Part shown: positions 17,162-26,751 of the stretch, piece by piece
Layout of the letters: the number at the start of each line of letters is the position of its first letter
Position numbering within the stretch: position 1 is the first letter of the stretch
From: an uncultured Croceitalea sp.
Lineage (GTDB): Bacteria; Bacteroidota; Bacteroidia; Flavobacteriales; Flavobacteriaceae
NCBI GenBank assembly: GCA_947494805.1
Contig: CANLWK010000001.1
Span: forward strand, 992,001-1,056,000
Length of the DNA stretch: 64,000 nucleotides
Reading direction: 5' to 3'
The notes under the pieces: generated by a model
Seen by the model: the letters and a program-made list of their open reading frames with translations, nothing else
Databases searched by the model: none
Told to the model about the DNA's origin: nothing
Translations under genes and position numbers: made by a program

Positions 17162-19657
17162 ATGAAAAAATTCCTACTTCCCTTTATTTTTCTTATTGTT
17201 AGTATTGCTTTTGCCCAGACCAAGGTTGGTGGTAAAGTGGTGGACGATTTTGGTAATCCGGTCGCTTTTGCCAATATCATTTTTGAAAATTCTTCGGAAG
17301 GAACGATTACCAACGACAATGGAAGATTTTATCTAGAATCTGATGATACCTATTCGACCATTATAGTCTCTTTCATAGGTTATGAGACCAAAACCATTTC
17401 ATTGGCGCGAAAGGTCAATTATGATATGGAAATTGTTTTGTCGGAATCTGCAGAACAACTCGATGAAGTTGTCATCTATACGGGAAAGCAGTCAAAAAAG
17501 AACAATCCCGCAATTGACATTCTTCGAAAAATTTGGGCCAAAAAACGCGAGAACGGAGTCCGAAAGTTCAAAAGTTACGCTTACGATAAATATGAAAAAA
17601 TCGAGTTTGACCTAAACACCATTGATAGTGCTTTGATAAAAAGCAAGGTATTTCGAGGGTTGGAATTCGTCTTTGATGATTTGGATACGTCTCGAATTAC
17701 AGGAAAAACGTATTTGCCCATGTTCTTGAACGAAGTATTCTCAAAGGTGCACGGCGATAATACCCTGAACCTTGAAAAAGAGGAGGTCCAGGGAAACAAG
17801 AGTTCGGGTTTTGGGGGTAACCAGGCCATTACTGCTTTTATTGAAGATCTCTATACTGATTACAATATCTACGACAACTACCTAAAATTCTTTGATAAGA
17901 GTTTTACCAGTCCACTTTCAAAAACAGGAGTGGACACCTATAATTATGTGCTATCTGATAGCACGTATATTGATGATAAATGGTGTTACAATATTATCTA
18001 TTACCCAAGGCGGAAAAACGAACTCACATTTAAAGGTGATTTTTGGGTCAATGACAGTACTTATGCTATCAAAAAGATAAACCTTGAGGTAACGAAAAGT
18101 GCCAATATCAACTGGGTAAAAGAAATTTACATTGAACAAGACTTTGATGTGGTCAATGATTCTGTCTTTCTTTTGAAACGTGATTATATGCTTAGCGATT
18201 TTTCGTTCTCGAAAAAGGAAAAATCAAAAGGGGTATATGGTAAGCGCACTACGGTTTTTGACAATTATAAGTTCAATATTGACCGGCCTGAAAAATTTTA
18301 CAAAGCGGTTTCAGACCCGTATGACCCCAAAGTTTTTCAACGCGATAGTATCTTTTGGAGGAATGCACGGCTTGAAAGCTTGAATGAAGATGAGTCTGGG
18401 ATCTTCAAATTGTTAGATACCCTACGAACAGTACCAAAATTCAACAGAATCTATAATATAGCGAGTGTCTTGGCCTCGGGTTATATTGAGATTGATAAAT
18501 GGAACCTTGATATTGGAGACCTCTATAGCACCTTTGGTTTTAATGACGCTGAAGGCACACGATTAAGGGCAGGTGCACGAACATTTTTCACCCAAAATGA
18601 CCCATGGCGTATCGAAGGATATATGGCGTACGGTTTCAGCGATAAAAAGTTCAAACATGGGCTATCGGGAAAGTTTATGTTGGATAGAAAGAGTAGGCTA
18701 ATCCTTTCAGGGGGGCATCGACGTGACGTTGAACAATTGGGAATTAGTTTGACCAGTACCAATGATGTTTTAGGAAGAAGTATAGCCTCATCGGCCTTGG
18801 TCACTGTAGGCAACAACAATCGATTGACCAATATTAACCTAGGGGTGGCACGGCTAGAAATGGAGCCTGTTCGTAACTTTAGGGTGTCCATGGGAGGTTC
18901 TTTCCGTACGTTAAGTTCAGCGTTGCCGGAAGACTTTAGTCTAGATTATGTGGACCCAGAGTCGCCAACAGGAATATCTTCTACAGTGAAACAATTTGAC
19001 ATCAACACTACTTTAATATACACTCCTGGAAAGAAAACTATTGGCTACGGTGTTGAACGTTATGACGTTAATGATAACTACAGCACCTTACTTTTAAATT
19101 ATACTGTTGGTCTTGAAGGATTTCTAGAAAGTGATTTTGATTACCAACGCTTGCAATTTTCGTATACACAGCCTTGGCAATTAGGTGGTTTTGGACGATT
19201 GACCAGTACAGTAGAATTGGGTAAAACATTTGGTGAAGTGCCATTGGGGCTATTGAGCGTAGTACCAGGTAACCAGACCGTATTTTCATTGTACAACACC
19301 TTTCCGAACCTAGATTTCTATGAGTTCGTAACGGATACCTACGCAACGTTACATTTAGAGCATAATTTTAATGGACGTATTTTTTCAAGGATTCCGTTGT
19401 TGCGAAAACTGAATTTGCGCGAAATCGTCGGTATTCGTGGAGCTTGGGGTTCAATTTCAGATGAAAACATCGCTTTGAATGCGCCGACCAATATTCCGTT
19501 ATTGGCACCTAACAAAGAACCCTATTGGGAATATTCGTTCGGAGTGGGCAATATTTTTAAGATTTTTAGAATTGACTTCAACTTTAGAGGCAACTATCTA
19601 GATGCACCTGATGCGCGACCATTTGGCATAACAGGTACTTTCGGATTTAATTTTTAG
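17162..19657 (+). CDS. DUF5686 / carboxypeptidase-like regulatory domain outer-membrane protein
   Basis: 831 residues. Signal peptide 1-18 (ending IAFAQ). Residues about 20-100 form a CarboxypepD_reg-like beta-sandwich (GGKVVDDFGNPVAFANIIF ... GRFYLES). The rest matches DUF5686, with LDEVVIYTGK at the junction, then NPAIDILRKIWAKKRENG and SYAYDKYEKIEFDL. The C-terminal half is rich in alternating aromatic/hydrophobic strands and ends in GITGTFGFNF, with a terminal phenylalanine as in outer-membrane barrels. Function unknown; the domain plan resembles TonB-dependent receptors without a plug. Single gene between pdhB and ppa. Confidence 0.85.
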   Translation: MKKFLLPFIFLIVSIAFAQTKVGGKVVDDFGNPVAFANIIFENSSEGTITNDNGRFYLESDDTYSTIIVSFIGYETKTISLARKVNYDMEIVLSESAEQLDEVVIYTGKQSKKNNPAIDILRKIWAKKRENGVRKFKSYAYDKYEKIEFDLNTIDSALIKSKVFRGLEFVFDDLDTSRITGKTYLPMFLNEVFSKVHGDNTLNLEKEEVQGNKSSGFGGNQAITAFIEDLYTDYNIYDNYLKFFDKSFTSPLSKTGVDTYNYVLSDSTYIDDKWCYNIIYYPRRKNELTFKGDFWVNDSTYAIKKINLEVTKSANINWVKEIYIEQDFDVVNDSVFLLKRDYMLSDFSFSKKEKSKGVYGKRTTVFDNYKFNIDRPEKFYKAVSDPYDPKVFQRDSIFWRNARLESLNEDESGIFKLLDTLRTVPKFNRIYNIASVLASGYIEIDKWNLDIGDLYSTFGFNDAEGTRLRAGARTFFTQNDPWRIEGYMAYGFSDKKFKHGLSGKFMLDRKSRLILSGGHRRDVEQLGISLTSTNDVLGRSIASSALVTVGNNNRLTNINLGVARLEMEPVRNFRVSMGGSFRTLSSALPEDFSLDYVDPESPTGISSTVKQFDINTTLIYTPGKKTIGYGVERYDVNDNYSTLLLNYTVGLEGFLESDFDYQRLQFSYTQPWQLGGFGRLTSTVELGKTFGEVPLGLLSVVPGNQTVFSLYNTFPNLDFYEFVTDTYATLHLEHNFNGRIFSRIPLLRKLNLREIVGIRGAWGSISDENIALNAPTNIPLLAPNKEPYWEYSFGVGNIFKIFRIDFNFRGNYLDAPDARPFGITGTFGFNF

Positions 19658-19720
19658 ATCTTTATCTGATTTTAAAGTAATTCTTGATACTATCTTAACT
19701 TTCAGTCCGTTACCTAATAG

Positions 19721-19728
19721 TAATTTTG
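19721..19728 (+). promoter_or_regulatory. -7 element of the ppa promoter
   Basis: TAATTTTG matches TAnnTTTG and lies 24 nt before the ppa ATG at 19752; a TTC about 17 nt upstream is a weak -33 candidate. Confidence 0.45.
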
Positions 19729-19751
19729 CAGCTTGAAATTAAATTAAATAT

Positions 19752-20279
19752 ATGAGTGTTGAAGAAGTGACATCATTTGATGTCTTAATTGAGATACCAA
19801 AAGGAAGTAGAAACAAATATGAGTATGATTTTGCTTTGCACAAAATCCGCTTTGATAGAACCTTGTTTTCGTCAATGATGTACCCTGGGGATTACGGTTT
19901 TGTACCAGAAACCCTGGCACTTGATAAGGATCCTCTAGATGTTTTGGTGATGGGTACGGAACCTACCTATCCGATGGTAGTCATGGAAGTAAAGCCGATA
20001 GGAGTATTTCATATGACCGATGAGAAAGGTCCTGATGAGAAGATTATCTGTGTGCCCGTATCCGACCCTATTTGGAGCAAGAGAAGTGACATCTCTGATT
20101 TGAATCCACATCGATTAAAAGAGATTGAACATTTTTTTCAAGTATATAAAGATCTTGAAGAGAAAAAAGTTGATACCGGTGGCTGGGGCGATGCCGAAGA
20201 AGCCAAGAAAATATATATTGAGTGTGTGAAGCGCTATGAAGAAAGCGAGCATAAAAAGAAACGCACTTTTGTAATTTAA
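19752..20279 (+). CDS. ppa: Inorganic pyrophosphatase (soluble, family I)
   Basis: 175 residues, standard size. Hydrolyses pyrophosphate in the cytoplasm. Seen: EIPKGSRNKYEYD with the first active-site residues, YPGDYGFVPETLALDKDPLDVLV with the DxDPxD metal-binding triad, and VCVPVSDP-like ICVPVSDPIW. It lies directly upstream of the membrane pyrophosphatase gene, with its own terminator, so the cell keeps a dissipating and an energy-conserving pyrophosphatase side by side under separate promoters. Confidence 0.96.
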   Translation: MSVEEVTSFDVLIEIPKGSRNKYEYDFALHKIRFDRTLFSSMMYPGDYGFVPETLALDKDPLDVLVMGTEPTYPMVVMEVKPIGVFHMTDEKGPDEKIICVPVSDPIWSKRSDISDLNPHRLKEIEHFFQVYKDLEEKKVDTGGWGDAEEAKKIYIECVKRYEESEHKKKRTFVI

Positions 20280-20304
20280 GTAAATTACAATCGGTTGATA
20301 ATGA

Positions 20305-20335
20305 AGCATCCCACAGTTTACGGGATGCTTTTTTA
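20305..20335 (+). terminator. Terminator after ppa
   Basis: AGCATCCC (20305-20312) / GGGATGCT (20322-20329) stem followed by TTTTTT. The T-run also supplies the -33 region of the next promoter. Confidence 0.9.
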
Positions 20336-20351
20336 TTCGTCAGCGTTTTAC

Positions 20352-20359
20352 TACATTTG
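20352..20359 (+). promoter_or_regulatory. -7 element of the hppA promoter
   Basis: TACATTTG is an exact TAnnTTTG match; 19 nt upstream is TTT within the ppa terminator T-tract. The predicted leader is about 40 nt. Confidence 0.5.
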
Positions 20360-20406
20360 CCTCCATTAAAAATTCTTAAGAAAAACCTAATAATTAACTA
20401 AAAACT

Positions 20407-22791
20407 ATGGAATTAATCGTAAAGTTTTTGCCAGCATTCGGAGTGTTGGCCTTGTTGTATGTTTTTATCAAAAGCGGCTGGGTCTCAAAACAAGAAGTTG
20501 GTGATGCTAAGATGGCACGAATAGCCAAGAATATTGCTGATGGCGCTATGTCTTTCTTAAAGGCAGAATATAAAATATTGGCCATTTTTGTTGCAGCGGT
20601 TGCTGTACTGTTGTTCTTTAAGGGTAGCAACGAAGAAGGTTCAAACGGAATGGTAGCGGTATCGTTTATCGTTGGTGCCATTTGTTCTGCTTTGGCCGGT
20701 TTTATCGGTATGAAAGTGGCAACCAAGGCAAACGTAAGAACTACACAGGCGGCTAGAACATCATTGGGCAAAGCTTTAGAAGTCGCTTTTGCAGGTGGTG
20801 CTGTAATGGGTCTTGGTGTTGTTGGTCTTGGTGTTTTAGGGCTAAGCGGACTTTTCATGGTATATAGCGGTCAAGGTTGGGAACTTGGTGAAGTATTGAA
20901 TGTACTTTCAGGTTTCTCTTTGGGTGCCTCATCCATAGCACTTTTTGCACGTGTTGGTGGTGGTATCTACACTAAAGCAGCTGATGTCGGTGCTGACTTG
21001 GTGGGTAAAGTAGAAGCAGGTATTCCTGAAGATCACCCATTAAACCCTGCTACTATTGCAGATAACGTTGGTGATAATGTAGGTGATGTTGCTGGTATGG
21101 GTGCTGACCTTTTTGAATCGTATGTTGGTTCAATCATTGGTACCATGGTATTGGGTGCTGCCTTTGTAGGTATGGATGTTTTCAAGGCAGATGGTTTTGA
21201 TGGACTGAGTGCTGTGTACCTGCCTTTGGTATTGGCCGCAATTGGTATTTTGATGTCTATTGTCGGTACCTTCTTCGTAAAAGTAAAAGATGGTGGTAAC
21301 CCGCAAACTGCATTGAACGTTGGTGAATTTGGTTCTGCAGGTTTAATGTTGGTAGCTTGTTATTTTATCATTACAAATATGCTTCCTGAGACTTGGACGT
21401 TCAACGGTGTTGAATACGGTGCGATGGGTGTCTTTTGGGCCGTGCTTGCTGGTTTGGTTGCAGGTCTTGCTGTAGGTAAGGTAACAGAATATTATACGGG
21501 TACGGGCACCAAGCCCGTTACTGCCATTGTGCGTCAGTCAGAGACTGGAGCGGCCACAAATATTATTGCCGGTTTGGGTGTTGGTATGATGTCAACGATG
21601 TTCCCAATCATATTGATTGCAGGTGCTATTTTGGTATCGCACCATTTTGCAGGTCTTTATGGTATTGCCATTGCCGCCGTAGGGATGTTGGCAAATACAG
21701 GTATTCAGTTAGCTGTCGATGCTTACGGACCTATTTCTGATAATGCAGGTGGTATCGCAGAAATGGCTGAATTACCAAGTGAAGTACGTGAACGTACCGA
21801 TAAATTGGATGCTGTTGGTAACACCACTGCAGCCATCGGTAAAGGTTTCGCTATTGCCTCTGCTGCGCTGACGGCATTGGCCTTGTTTGCGGCCTTTATG
21901 CAAACCGCAAACGTAACTGCAATTGACGTATCAAAACCAACGGTAATGGCTGGTTTGTTGGTCGGTGGTATGCTTCCATTTGTATTCTCGGCCTTATCTA
22001 TGAACGCTGTAGGGCGTGCTGCGATGGCCATGATTGAAGAAGTTCGTCGTCAGTTCAGGGATATTCCACAGTTAAAAGCAGCATTGGAAGTAATGCGTGC
22101 GGTAGATTCTGATATGTCAAAAGCGACCGAAGCGCAACGTAAAACGTTTGACGAAGCAGATGGTGTAGCCGAATACGACAAGTGTGTGGCGATTTCGACA
22201 CAAGCCTCAATTAAAGAAATGGTGCTGCCAGGGCTATTGGCTATTGCTGTGCCAGTCGCAGTTGGATTTATTGGCGGTGCTGAAATGTTAGGTGGACTTT
22301 TGGCCGGTGTAACTACCTGTGGTGTTTTAATGGCAATTTTTCAGTCAAATGCTGGTGGTGCCTGGGATAACGCGAAGAAAACAATTGAAAGTGATGGGCG
22401 CAAAGGTTCCGATGCCCATAAAGCGGCAGTAGTTGGTGATACCGTTGGTGATCCATTCAAAGATACATCAGGCCCTTCATTGAACATCTTATTGAAATTG
22501 ATGTCAGTAGTGGCATTGGTGATTGCGCCAAGTATTGCTATCAGTGCTGATAAAATGATGGCTTATAATGAAGAGAAAGTAACTTCAACAGAAGTTGTTG
22601 AACAACAAATAGAGCAACAGATTCGTGTAGAAATGAGAAATCAAGAAGATGGCACTTTTAAAGCTGTTGTTACTTCTGCAGCCGAAGTTAACGGTGAGGT
22701 TACTGAAACAGTAAAAGAATTTACCGGAGCTACCAAAGAAGCGGTAAAAGCTCAAGTGGACGAATACAATAGTTCGATTACTATAGAATGA
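20407..22791 (+). CDS. hppA: Membrane-bound ion-translocating pyrophosphatase (K+-dependent type)
   Basis: 794 residues with about 16 hydrophobic segments. Couples pyrophosphate hydrolysis to H+ and/or Na+ export. Seen: [42 protein letters not shown], and in the second half [17 protein letters not shown] and [14 protein letters not shown]. The [18 protein letters not shown] segment has Ala rather than Lys at the site separating K+-dependent from K+-independent enzymes, so K+ dependence is expected; the pumped ion cannot be settled here. Unusual: about 75 hydrophilic residues follow the last membrane helix (from about 720), rich in Glu, Gln and Thr. Confidence 0.94.
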   Translation: MELIVKFLPAFGVLALLYVFIKSGWVSKQEVGDAKMARIAKNIADGAMSFLKAEYKILAIFVAAVAVLLFFKGSNEEGSNGMVAVSFIVGAICSALAGFIGMKVATKANVRTTQAARTSLGKALEVAFAGGAVMGLGVVGLGVLGLSGLFMVYSGQGWELGEVLNVLSGFSLGASSIALFARVGGGIYTKAADVGADLVGKVEAGIPEDHPLNPATIADNVGDNVGDVAGMGADLFESYVGSIIGTMVLGAAFVGMDVFKADGFDGLSAVYLPLVLAAIGILMSIVGTFFVKVKDGGNPQTALNVGEFGSAGLMLVACYFIITNMLPETWTFNGVEYGAMGVFWAVLAGLVAGLAVGKVTEYYTGTGTKPVTAIVRQSETGAATNIIAGLGVGMMSTMFPIILIAGAILVSHHFAGLYGIAIAAVGMLANTGIQLAVDAYGPISDNAGGIAEMAELPSEVRERTDKLDAVGNTTAAIGKGFAIASAALTALALFAAFMQTANVTAIDVSKPTVMAGLLVGGMLPFVFSALSMNAVGRAAMAMIEEVRRQFRDIPQLKAALEVMRAVDSDMSKATEAQRKTFDEADGVAEYDKCVAISTQASIKEMVLPGLLAIAVPVAVGFIGGAEMLGGLLAGVTTCGVLMAIFQSNAGGAWDNAKKTIESDGRKGSDAHKAAVVGDTVGDPFKDTSGPSLNILLKLMSVVALVIAPSIAISADKMMAYNEEKVTSTEVVEQQIEQQIRVEMRNQEDGTFKAVVTSAAEVNGEVTETVKEFTGATKEAVKAQVDEYNSSITIE

Positions 22792-22846
22792 GTTTGGTTT
22801 GACCTTCCGATACATTTTCGGAAGGTCATTCAACCAATCAACATAG

Positions 22847-22876
22847 ACCTGCAAAGCTTACTTTGCAGGTTTTTTT
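22847..22876 (+). terminator. Terminator after hppA
   Basis: ACCTGCAAAG (22847-22856) / CTTTGCAGGT (22861-22870) with a CTTA loop, then TTTTTT. A second perfect inverted repeat (22801-22827, 10-bp arms GACCTTCCGA/TCGGAAGGTC) lies just upstream without a T-run and may stabilise the mRNA 3' end. Confidence 0.92.
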
Positions 22877-22877
22877 G

Positions 22878-23582
22878 TTACTGCAACTGAAATGTAATGG
22901 GAATGCTGAACGGTACTTTGACCGCTTTACCTCGTTGTTGACCTGGTTCCATTTTTGGTAACTTTGTTATTATGCGATAAGCTTCTTGTTCTAAAATGGA
23001 GTGTGGCCCGCGCATTTCGAGATTTCCGATACTACCATCGGTTTTAACTGTGAACTGCAAGTATACTTTTCCTTGTAAACCCATATCAATCGCTTGCTGC
23101 GGATACCTAAAATTCTTTCGAATATGTTTCTGCATCATTTCTGAGAAACAGGCGCGTTTATCGCTGGCATTTTCACAGCCTGGGAAAACGGGTGCCTCTT
23201 CAATCGTAACCCAAGTTACTTTAGGTTCAACCTCTTCTTTGATAAAATCAAAGCTTTGCGGTTCCATTACTTCGGTATCTTGGTCAACATCATTAGACTC
23301 AATGACATCTTCCACAACATCTTCATCATCTTCTTTAATATCAAAATCTACTGGAACTTGAATCTTCGGCGGTGGCGGTGGTGGCATGTTTATGGTTATT
23401 GGTGGAATTTCGGGTTCCAGTACATCTGGTGGATCTAATTGACTGGTATAATCCGTGTTCGAATCAAAAGTTTTCCACTCTAAGGCCGTGTAAATCAGTG
23501 CGAGTACCAAGGCCATCCCTATAACAAAATATAGGCTACTATTTTTTTCAAGTCGTAAGTGCTCTTTCTTTTTAGCTTCCAT
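22878..23582 (-). CDS. Energy transducer TonB family protein
   Basis: 234 residues. Cytoplasmic lysine-rich start, one membrane helix (about 16-36), a proline-rich periplasmic stretch containing MPPPPPPKIQVP and a long acidic linker, then the C-terminal TonB domain with FRYPQQAIDMGLQGKVYLQFTV, DGSIGNLEMRGP and GKAVKVPFSIPITFQL. TonB proteins pass proton-motive energy to outer-membrane receptors such as the one at 27634-30315. No exbB/exbD nearby, so it may use a pool shared with other TonBs. An extra CENASDKRACFSEMMQ segment before the domain, with two cysteines, is typical of the Bacteroidota subtype. Confidence 0.92.
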   Translation of the reverse strand: MEAKKKEHLRLEKNSSLYFVIGMALVLALIYTALEWKTFDSNTDYTSQLDPPDVLEPEIPPITINMPPPPPPKIQVPVDFDIKEDDEDVVEDVIESNDVDQDTEVMEPQSFDFIKEEVEPKVTWVTIEEAPVFPGCENASDKRACFSEMMQKHIRKNFRYPQQAIDMGLQGKVYLQFTVKTDGSIGNLEMRGPHSILEQEAYRIITKLPKMEPGQQRGKAVKVPFSIPITFQLQ

Positions 23583-23680
23583 CGTATCAAATTTTGTAGT
23601 TATACGTTGAAAGTAACACCGAACGCATGGTTGTAAAAGTCAGAATGAGTGAAGTACATTCTCGAGTTAGTGTATAAGGT

Positions 23681-23705
23681 GTCATTCCCGTGCAGGTGAG
23701 AATCC
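23681..23705. repeat. GTCATTCC-type inverted intergenic repeat
   Basis: GTCATTCCCGTGCAGGTGAG followed by AATCC: an imperfect hairpin of the GTCATTCC...GGAATCC class common in bacterial intergenic DNA. It lies in the 200-nt spacer between tonB and the kinase gene, which otherwise shows nothing recognisable. Confidence 0.5.
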
Positions 23706-23784
23706 AAATCGGACGATTATGAGAAGTTATGTGAAGTTTAAATACAAGGATTTCTACCGTCGTGGAAATGAAAAAAGATATAGT

Positions 23785-24399
23785 TTAAAACAATCCGTGC
23801 AGTTCAGCATCAATCTTATTAATGACTTGCCCTAAATCTTCAGGTTCATCCACAAAATTGATATTGTCAACATCAATTACAAGAAGTTTTCCTTTTTCAT
23901 AGGTATTTGCCCAAGCCTCATAGCGTTCGTTCAAGCGACTTAAATAGTCAATTGAAATGCTATTTTCATATTCACGGCCACGTTTGTGAATTTGGTTGAC
24001 CAAATTGGGTATTGAACTTCTTAAGTAAATTAAAAGATCTGGCGGTTGCACCAAACTTTCCATAAGTTCAAACAAGCTTTTGTAGTTGTCAAAATCACGA
24101 TTTGTCATTAAGCCCATGGCGTGAAGGTTAGGAGCAAAAATATGTGCATCTTCATAGATTGTGCGATCCTGAATAACTTTTTTACCACCCTCACGTATTT
24201 TTAGAATCTGGCGGTATCTGCTGTTTAAAAAATAGATCTGTAGGTTAAAGCTCCAACGCTCCATTTGGGTATAGAAGTCATCTAAATATGGATTGTCGAC
24301 CACATCTTCAAAATGAGCATCCCATTTATAATGCTTTGAAAGTAAGGTGGTTAATGTTGTTTTTCCTGCTCCAATATTTCCGGCAACTGCAATGTGCAT
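23785..24399 (-). CDS. Deoxynucleoside kinase
   Basis: 204 residues. Phosphorylates salvaged deoxynucleosides with ATP. Seen: P-loop IAVAGNIGAGKTTLTTLL, the FEDVVDNPYLDDFY substrate motif with the catalytic Glu, VIQDRTIYEDAHIFAPNL with the DRS/DRT-like motif, and the RGREYENSISIDYLSRLNERYEAWA lid. This is the classic dNK/dGK-dAK family in Bacteroidota and Firmicutes; exact base preference is not readable. Together with the CNT transporter and thyA it points to active nucleoside salvage. Monocistronic, downstream of the second two-component operon. Confidence 0.92.
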   Translation of the reverse strand: MHIAVAGNIGAGKTTLTTLLSKHYKWDAHFEDVVDNPYLDDFYTQMERWSFNLQIYFLNSRYRQILKIREGGKKVIQDRTIYEDAHIFAPNLHAMGLMTNRDFDNYKSLFELMESLVQPPDLLIYLRSSIPNLVNQIHKRGREYENSISIDYLSRLNERYEAWANTYEKGKLLVIDVDNINFVDEPEDLGQVINKIDAELHGLF

Positions 24400-24424
24400 A
24401 GTCTGGTATTTTGTGGCTTTTCTT

Positions 24425-24470
24425 TAAAAAAGTCGGAGCTCGCAATATACGAAGTATATCGAGTTAGCCG
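24425..24470 (-). terminator. Terminator of the second two-component operon
   Basis: Minus-strand stem: CGG...CTCG-ATATAC pairs with GTATAT-TG-CGAG...CCG (plus-strand arms about 24434-24450 and 24454-24470), followed on the minus strand by ACTTTTTT. It separates the regulator gene from the deoxynucleoside kinase. Confidence 0.75.
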
Positions 24471-24498
24471 AAAAAATTAAGTTGAAATGAAGCAGGGG

Positions 24499-25179
24499 CT
24501 AACAAATAAGTTTGTATCCATATCCTCGTACGTTCAAAATTTGAATACGTTCGTCTTTTTTTAATTTCTTACGTAGTTTGGTAATGTATACGTCCATACT
24601 GCGAGCGTTAAAGAAATCATCATCGCCCCAAAGTTTTTTTAGTATTAAAGAACGATCAAGAATTTCATTTCGGCTTTCTGAGAGATGGAGAAGTAGTTGT
24701 GCCTCTCGATGGGTCAATGGGGACTCTTCTTTGTTAAAAAGCAGTTTTTGCCTAGTATGGTCAAAGGTGTAATTGCCAATCGCAATGGTATCTTTTGCTT
24801 TTCTAAGGCTGTTTCTATCGAGTAGGGCATGTATGCGTACAATCAGCTCTTCCATACTAAAGGGCTTTTTTAGGTAGTCATTGCCCCCATGTCCAAAACC
24901 TTCGATAACATCTTTGGTCTGTGATTTGGAAGTGAGAAAAATAATTGGGATGTATTTATCTTGTGCCCGTATTTCTTTTGCCAAGGTAAAACCGTCTTTT
25001 TTGGGCATCATGACATCGAGTACCAAAAGTTCAGGTTTTTCTTTTAAATAGGTTTTAAGTGCAATTTCACCATTTTGACAAAAGAGTACTTCAAAATTTC
25101 TGGTTTCAAGACTTTCTTTGATGATTTGTCCTAAGGCCGTTTCATCTTCTGCTAATATTATTTTGATTGGTTTGCTCAT
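24499..25179 (-). CDS. OmpR-family response regulator (second system)
   Basis: 226 residues. Receiver with acidic EDE (11-13), phospho-acceptor D55 in LLVLDVMMPKKDGF and the lysine in NDYLKKPFSMEEL; the C-terminal winged helix has LTHREAQLLLHLSESRNEILDRSLIL and ends VRGYGYKLIC. Its start overlaps the kinase stop (ATGA), so kinase comes first and regulator second, the reverse of the first system. Divergent GLPGLI/receptor genes sit behind an array of TTAACA repeats, the probable target. Confidence 0.93.
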   Translation of the reverse strand: MSKPIKIILAEDETALGQIIKESLETRNFEVLFCQNGEIALKTYLKEKPELLVLDVMMPKKDGFTLAKEIRAQDKYIPIIFLTSKSQTKDVIEGFGHGGNDYLKKPFSMEELIVRIHALLDRNSLRKAKDTIAIGNYTFDHTRQKLLFNKEESPLTHREAQLLLHLSESRNEILDRSLILKKLWGDDDFFNARSMDVYITKLRKKLKKDERIQILNVRGYGYKLIC

Positions 25180-26633
25180 AGTGTAATCTTGAAAATTGTG
25201 TTTTTTACATCTGGAACAAGCACTAATGTTCCACCATGTTTTTCAACAATTTTTTTGGCGTAAAAAAGACCGATTCCGAATCCTTTTACATCATGCTTGT
25301 TCCCTGTTGGAACTCGATAGAATTGATCAAATACTTTTTCATGTTGATTTTTTTCAATGCTGTTGCCATCATCAACGACCATAATTTCTATGGATTCCAA
25401 AATGGAATTTAGATGTATGACAATGGTGTTTCCGCCATATTTTATAGCGTTGTCTACAAGGTTGGCGAGTACATTTTCAAAATGAAAAGTGTCAATGTTG
25501 GCGTGCAAACGGTCTACATTCGCCTTAAATGAAATGCTTTTTTCAGGAGTTATTGCTTGATATTTTGAAACGAGAGCGCTCACTAGGGGAAAAAGGTCTA
25601 TCTTCTCTTTGTGCAGCAAAAGTTTGTCTTGGTCCAGAGTTGCTGTCTCCAACAATTTTTCGACCATTAAGTGTAATTTTTTAAGCTGTTGCTCTGAAAT
25701 GTTTAGATAGGTACTGGTCTTTTCTTTGTCGTTGTTCGCATTAAAATTTTTGATTCCTTCAATGGCGGTGGCCACCGTAGCAATTGGAGTCTTAAATTCG
25801 TGGGTGATATTGCTGATAAGGTCGTTCTTTATTTCTGCGAGCTCTTTCTGTTTTTTAATAGTATGAAAGAGGTAATACATACAACCAATGATACAAGCCG
25901 ATAGAAAGAATGAAAGTAGTAGGCCAATGGCACTGCGTTTTAAGATTATCGCGGTTGGATTTGAATAACGCAATTCAAGTTTTTGGTTTTTTGGCAAATA
26001 GGTTGATTTAGAAAAAGTGCCTAAAGCAAGTTCTTCATCAGCGGCAGTCTTAAAGGTTCTAATAGTTGAATCACTATCAAAATGTTTGAAGACGTATTTG
26101 ACGGCCACGTCTTTTCGTTGTAGTTCTTCTTGTAAAAGGCTGCTTAGTTTTTGAAAATCTAGGGTGTCTTTGGTAATTGAAAGGACAATTTTATTGGCAA
26201 GCCCGGTTAAACTCTTCAAACTATCTGGAACCGAATTGTTATTGAAAATGGATACTGCTGAAATTTGATTGGGCTTTAGTGTGGTGACCGTGGTACTTGA
26301 ATCAATGATATTATGTAAATCTTGATATCCTTTTGATAGTTGAATATGATTCTTTTTGATAGTAATAAATGATGAGTCGGCAGTGATTTTTGTCCATAAC
26401 TTCGTGCTATCGGATACCCTATTGGTCTTGGTCGAAAAGGAAAAAATATCGGTCTTGGCCAAATCAGAAAAATAACGCTCCACACTGTTGTCAAGACTGA
26501 TTTGTACCTCATTCATCAGCCGTTGTTTGTTCGTGTTGTAATTCTGAATATTCCAATATACCTGTATGGCAATGGTAATCGCCACAGTACAGCTTATAAA
26601 ATAGATTAGCCCTTTGTAATGTTGGTCTTGCAC
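25176..26633 (-). CDS. Two-component sensor histidine kinase (second system)
   Basis: 485 residues. TM1 about 9-26, a periplasmic region of about 200 residues, TM2 about 234-256, then directly a HisKA domain with phospho-acceptor H278 (SNITHEFKTPIATVATAIEG; no clear HAMP) and an ATPase domain with NLVDNAIKYGGN, VVDDG and VKGFGIGLFYAKKI. Missing HAMP between TM2 and the dimerisation helix is typical of Bacteroidota kinases of this group. Co-translated with the regulator (4-nt overlap). Its ligand is unknown; the neighbouring TonB-dependent receptor suggests sensing of a transported or envelope signal. Confidence 0.92.
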   Translation of the reverse strand: MQDQHYKGLIYFISCTVAITIAIQVYWNIQNYNTNKQRLMNEVQISLDNSVERYFSDLAKTDIFSFSTKTNRVSDSTKLWTKITADSSFITIKKNHIQLSKGYQDLHNIIDSSTTVTTLKPNQISAVSIFNNNSVPDSLKSLTGLANKIVLSITKDTLDFQKLSSLLQEELQRKDVAVKYVFKHFDSDSTIRTFKTAADEELALGTFSKSTYLPKNQKLELRYSNPTAIILKRSAIGLLLSFFLSACIIGCMYYLFHTIKKQKELAEIKNDLISNITHEFKTPIATVATAIEGIKNFNANNDKEKTSTYLNISEQQLKKLHLMVEKLLETATLDQDKLLLHKEKIDLFPLVSALVSKYQAITPEKSISFKANVDRLHANIDTFHFENVLANLVDNAIKYGGNTIVIHLNSILESIEIMVVDDGNSIEKNQHEKVFDQFYRVPTGNKHDVKGFGIGLFYAKKIVEKHGGTLVLVPDVKNTIFKITL

Positions 26634-26657
26634 AGGTTAAAAGTAGTTACAATAGCA

Positions 26658-26700
26658 TTAACAAAACGAGTCGATTAACACTAGTTAACACTCGTTAACC
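26658..26700 (+). promoter_or_regulatory. Phased TTAACA direct-repeat array, probable response-regulator site
   Basis: TTAACA occurs at 26658, 26675 and 26685, and as TTAACC at 26695; the last three are exactly 10 nt apart, one helical turn. It lies between the kinase start (26633, minus) and the GLPGLI gene (26752, plus). OmpR/PhoB-family regulators bind such phased direct repeats, and the gene for one is in the adjacent operon. Confidence 0.6.
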
Positions 26701-26751
26701 CAGATTGTGAATCAGTGCGTTCAATTTTGTGATATTCAAATTCAAAATCGT

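Noticed and set aside
20394-20858. 154-codon open frame on the minus strand
   Set aside because: Antisense to hppA and biased to Pro/Ala/Thr, a complement effect of the membrane-protein codons.
22801-22827. Second terminator after hppA
   Set aside because: A perfect stem but no T-run on either strand; kept only as an inverted repeat beside the real terminator.
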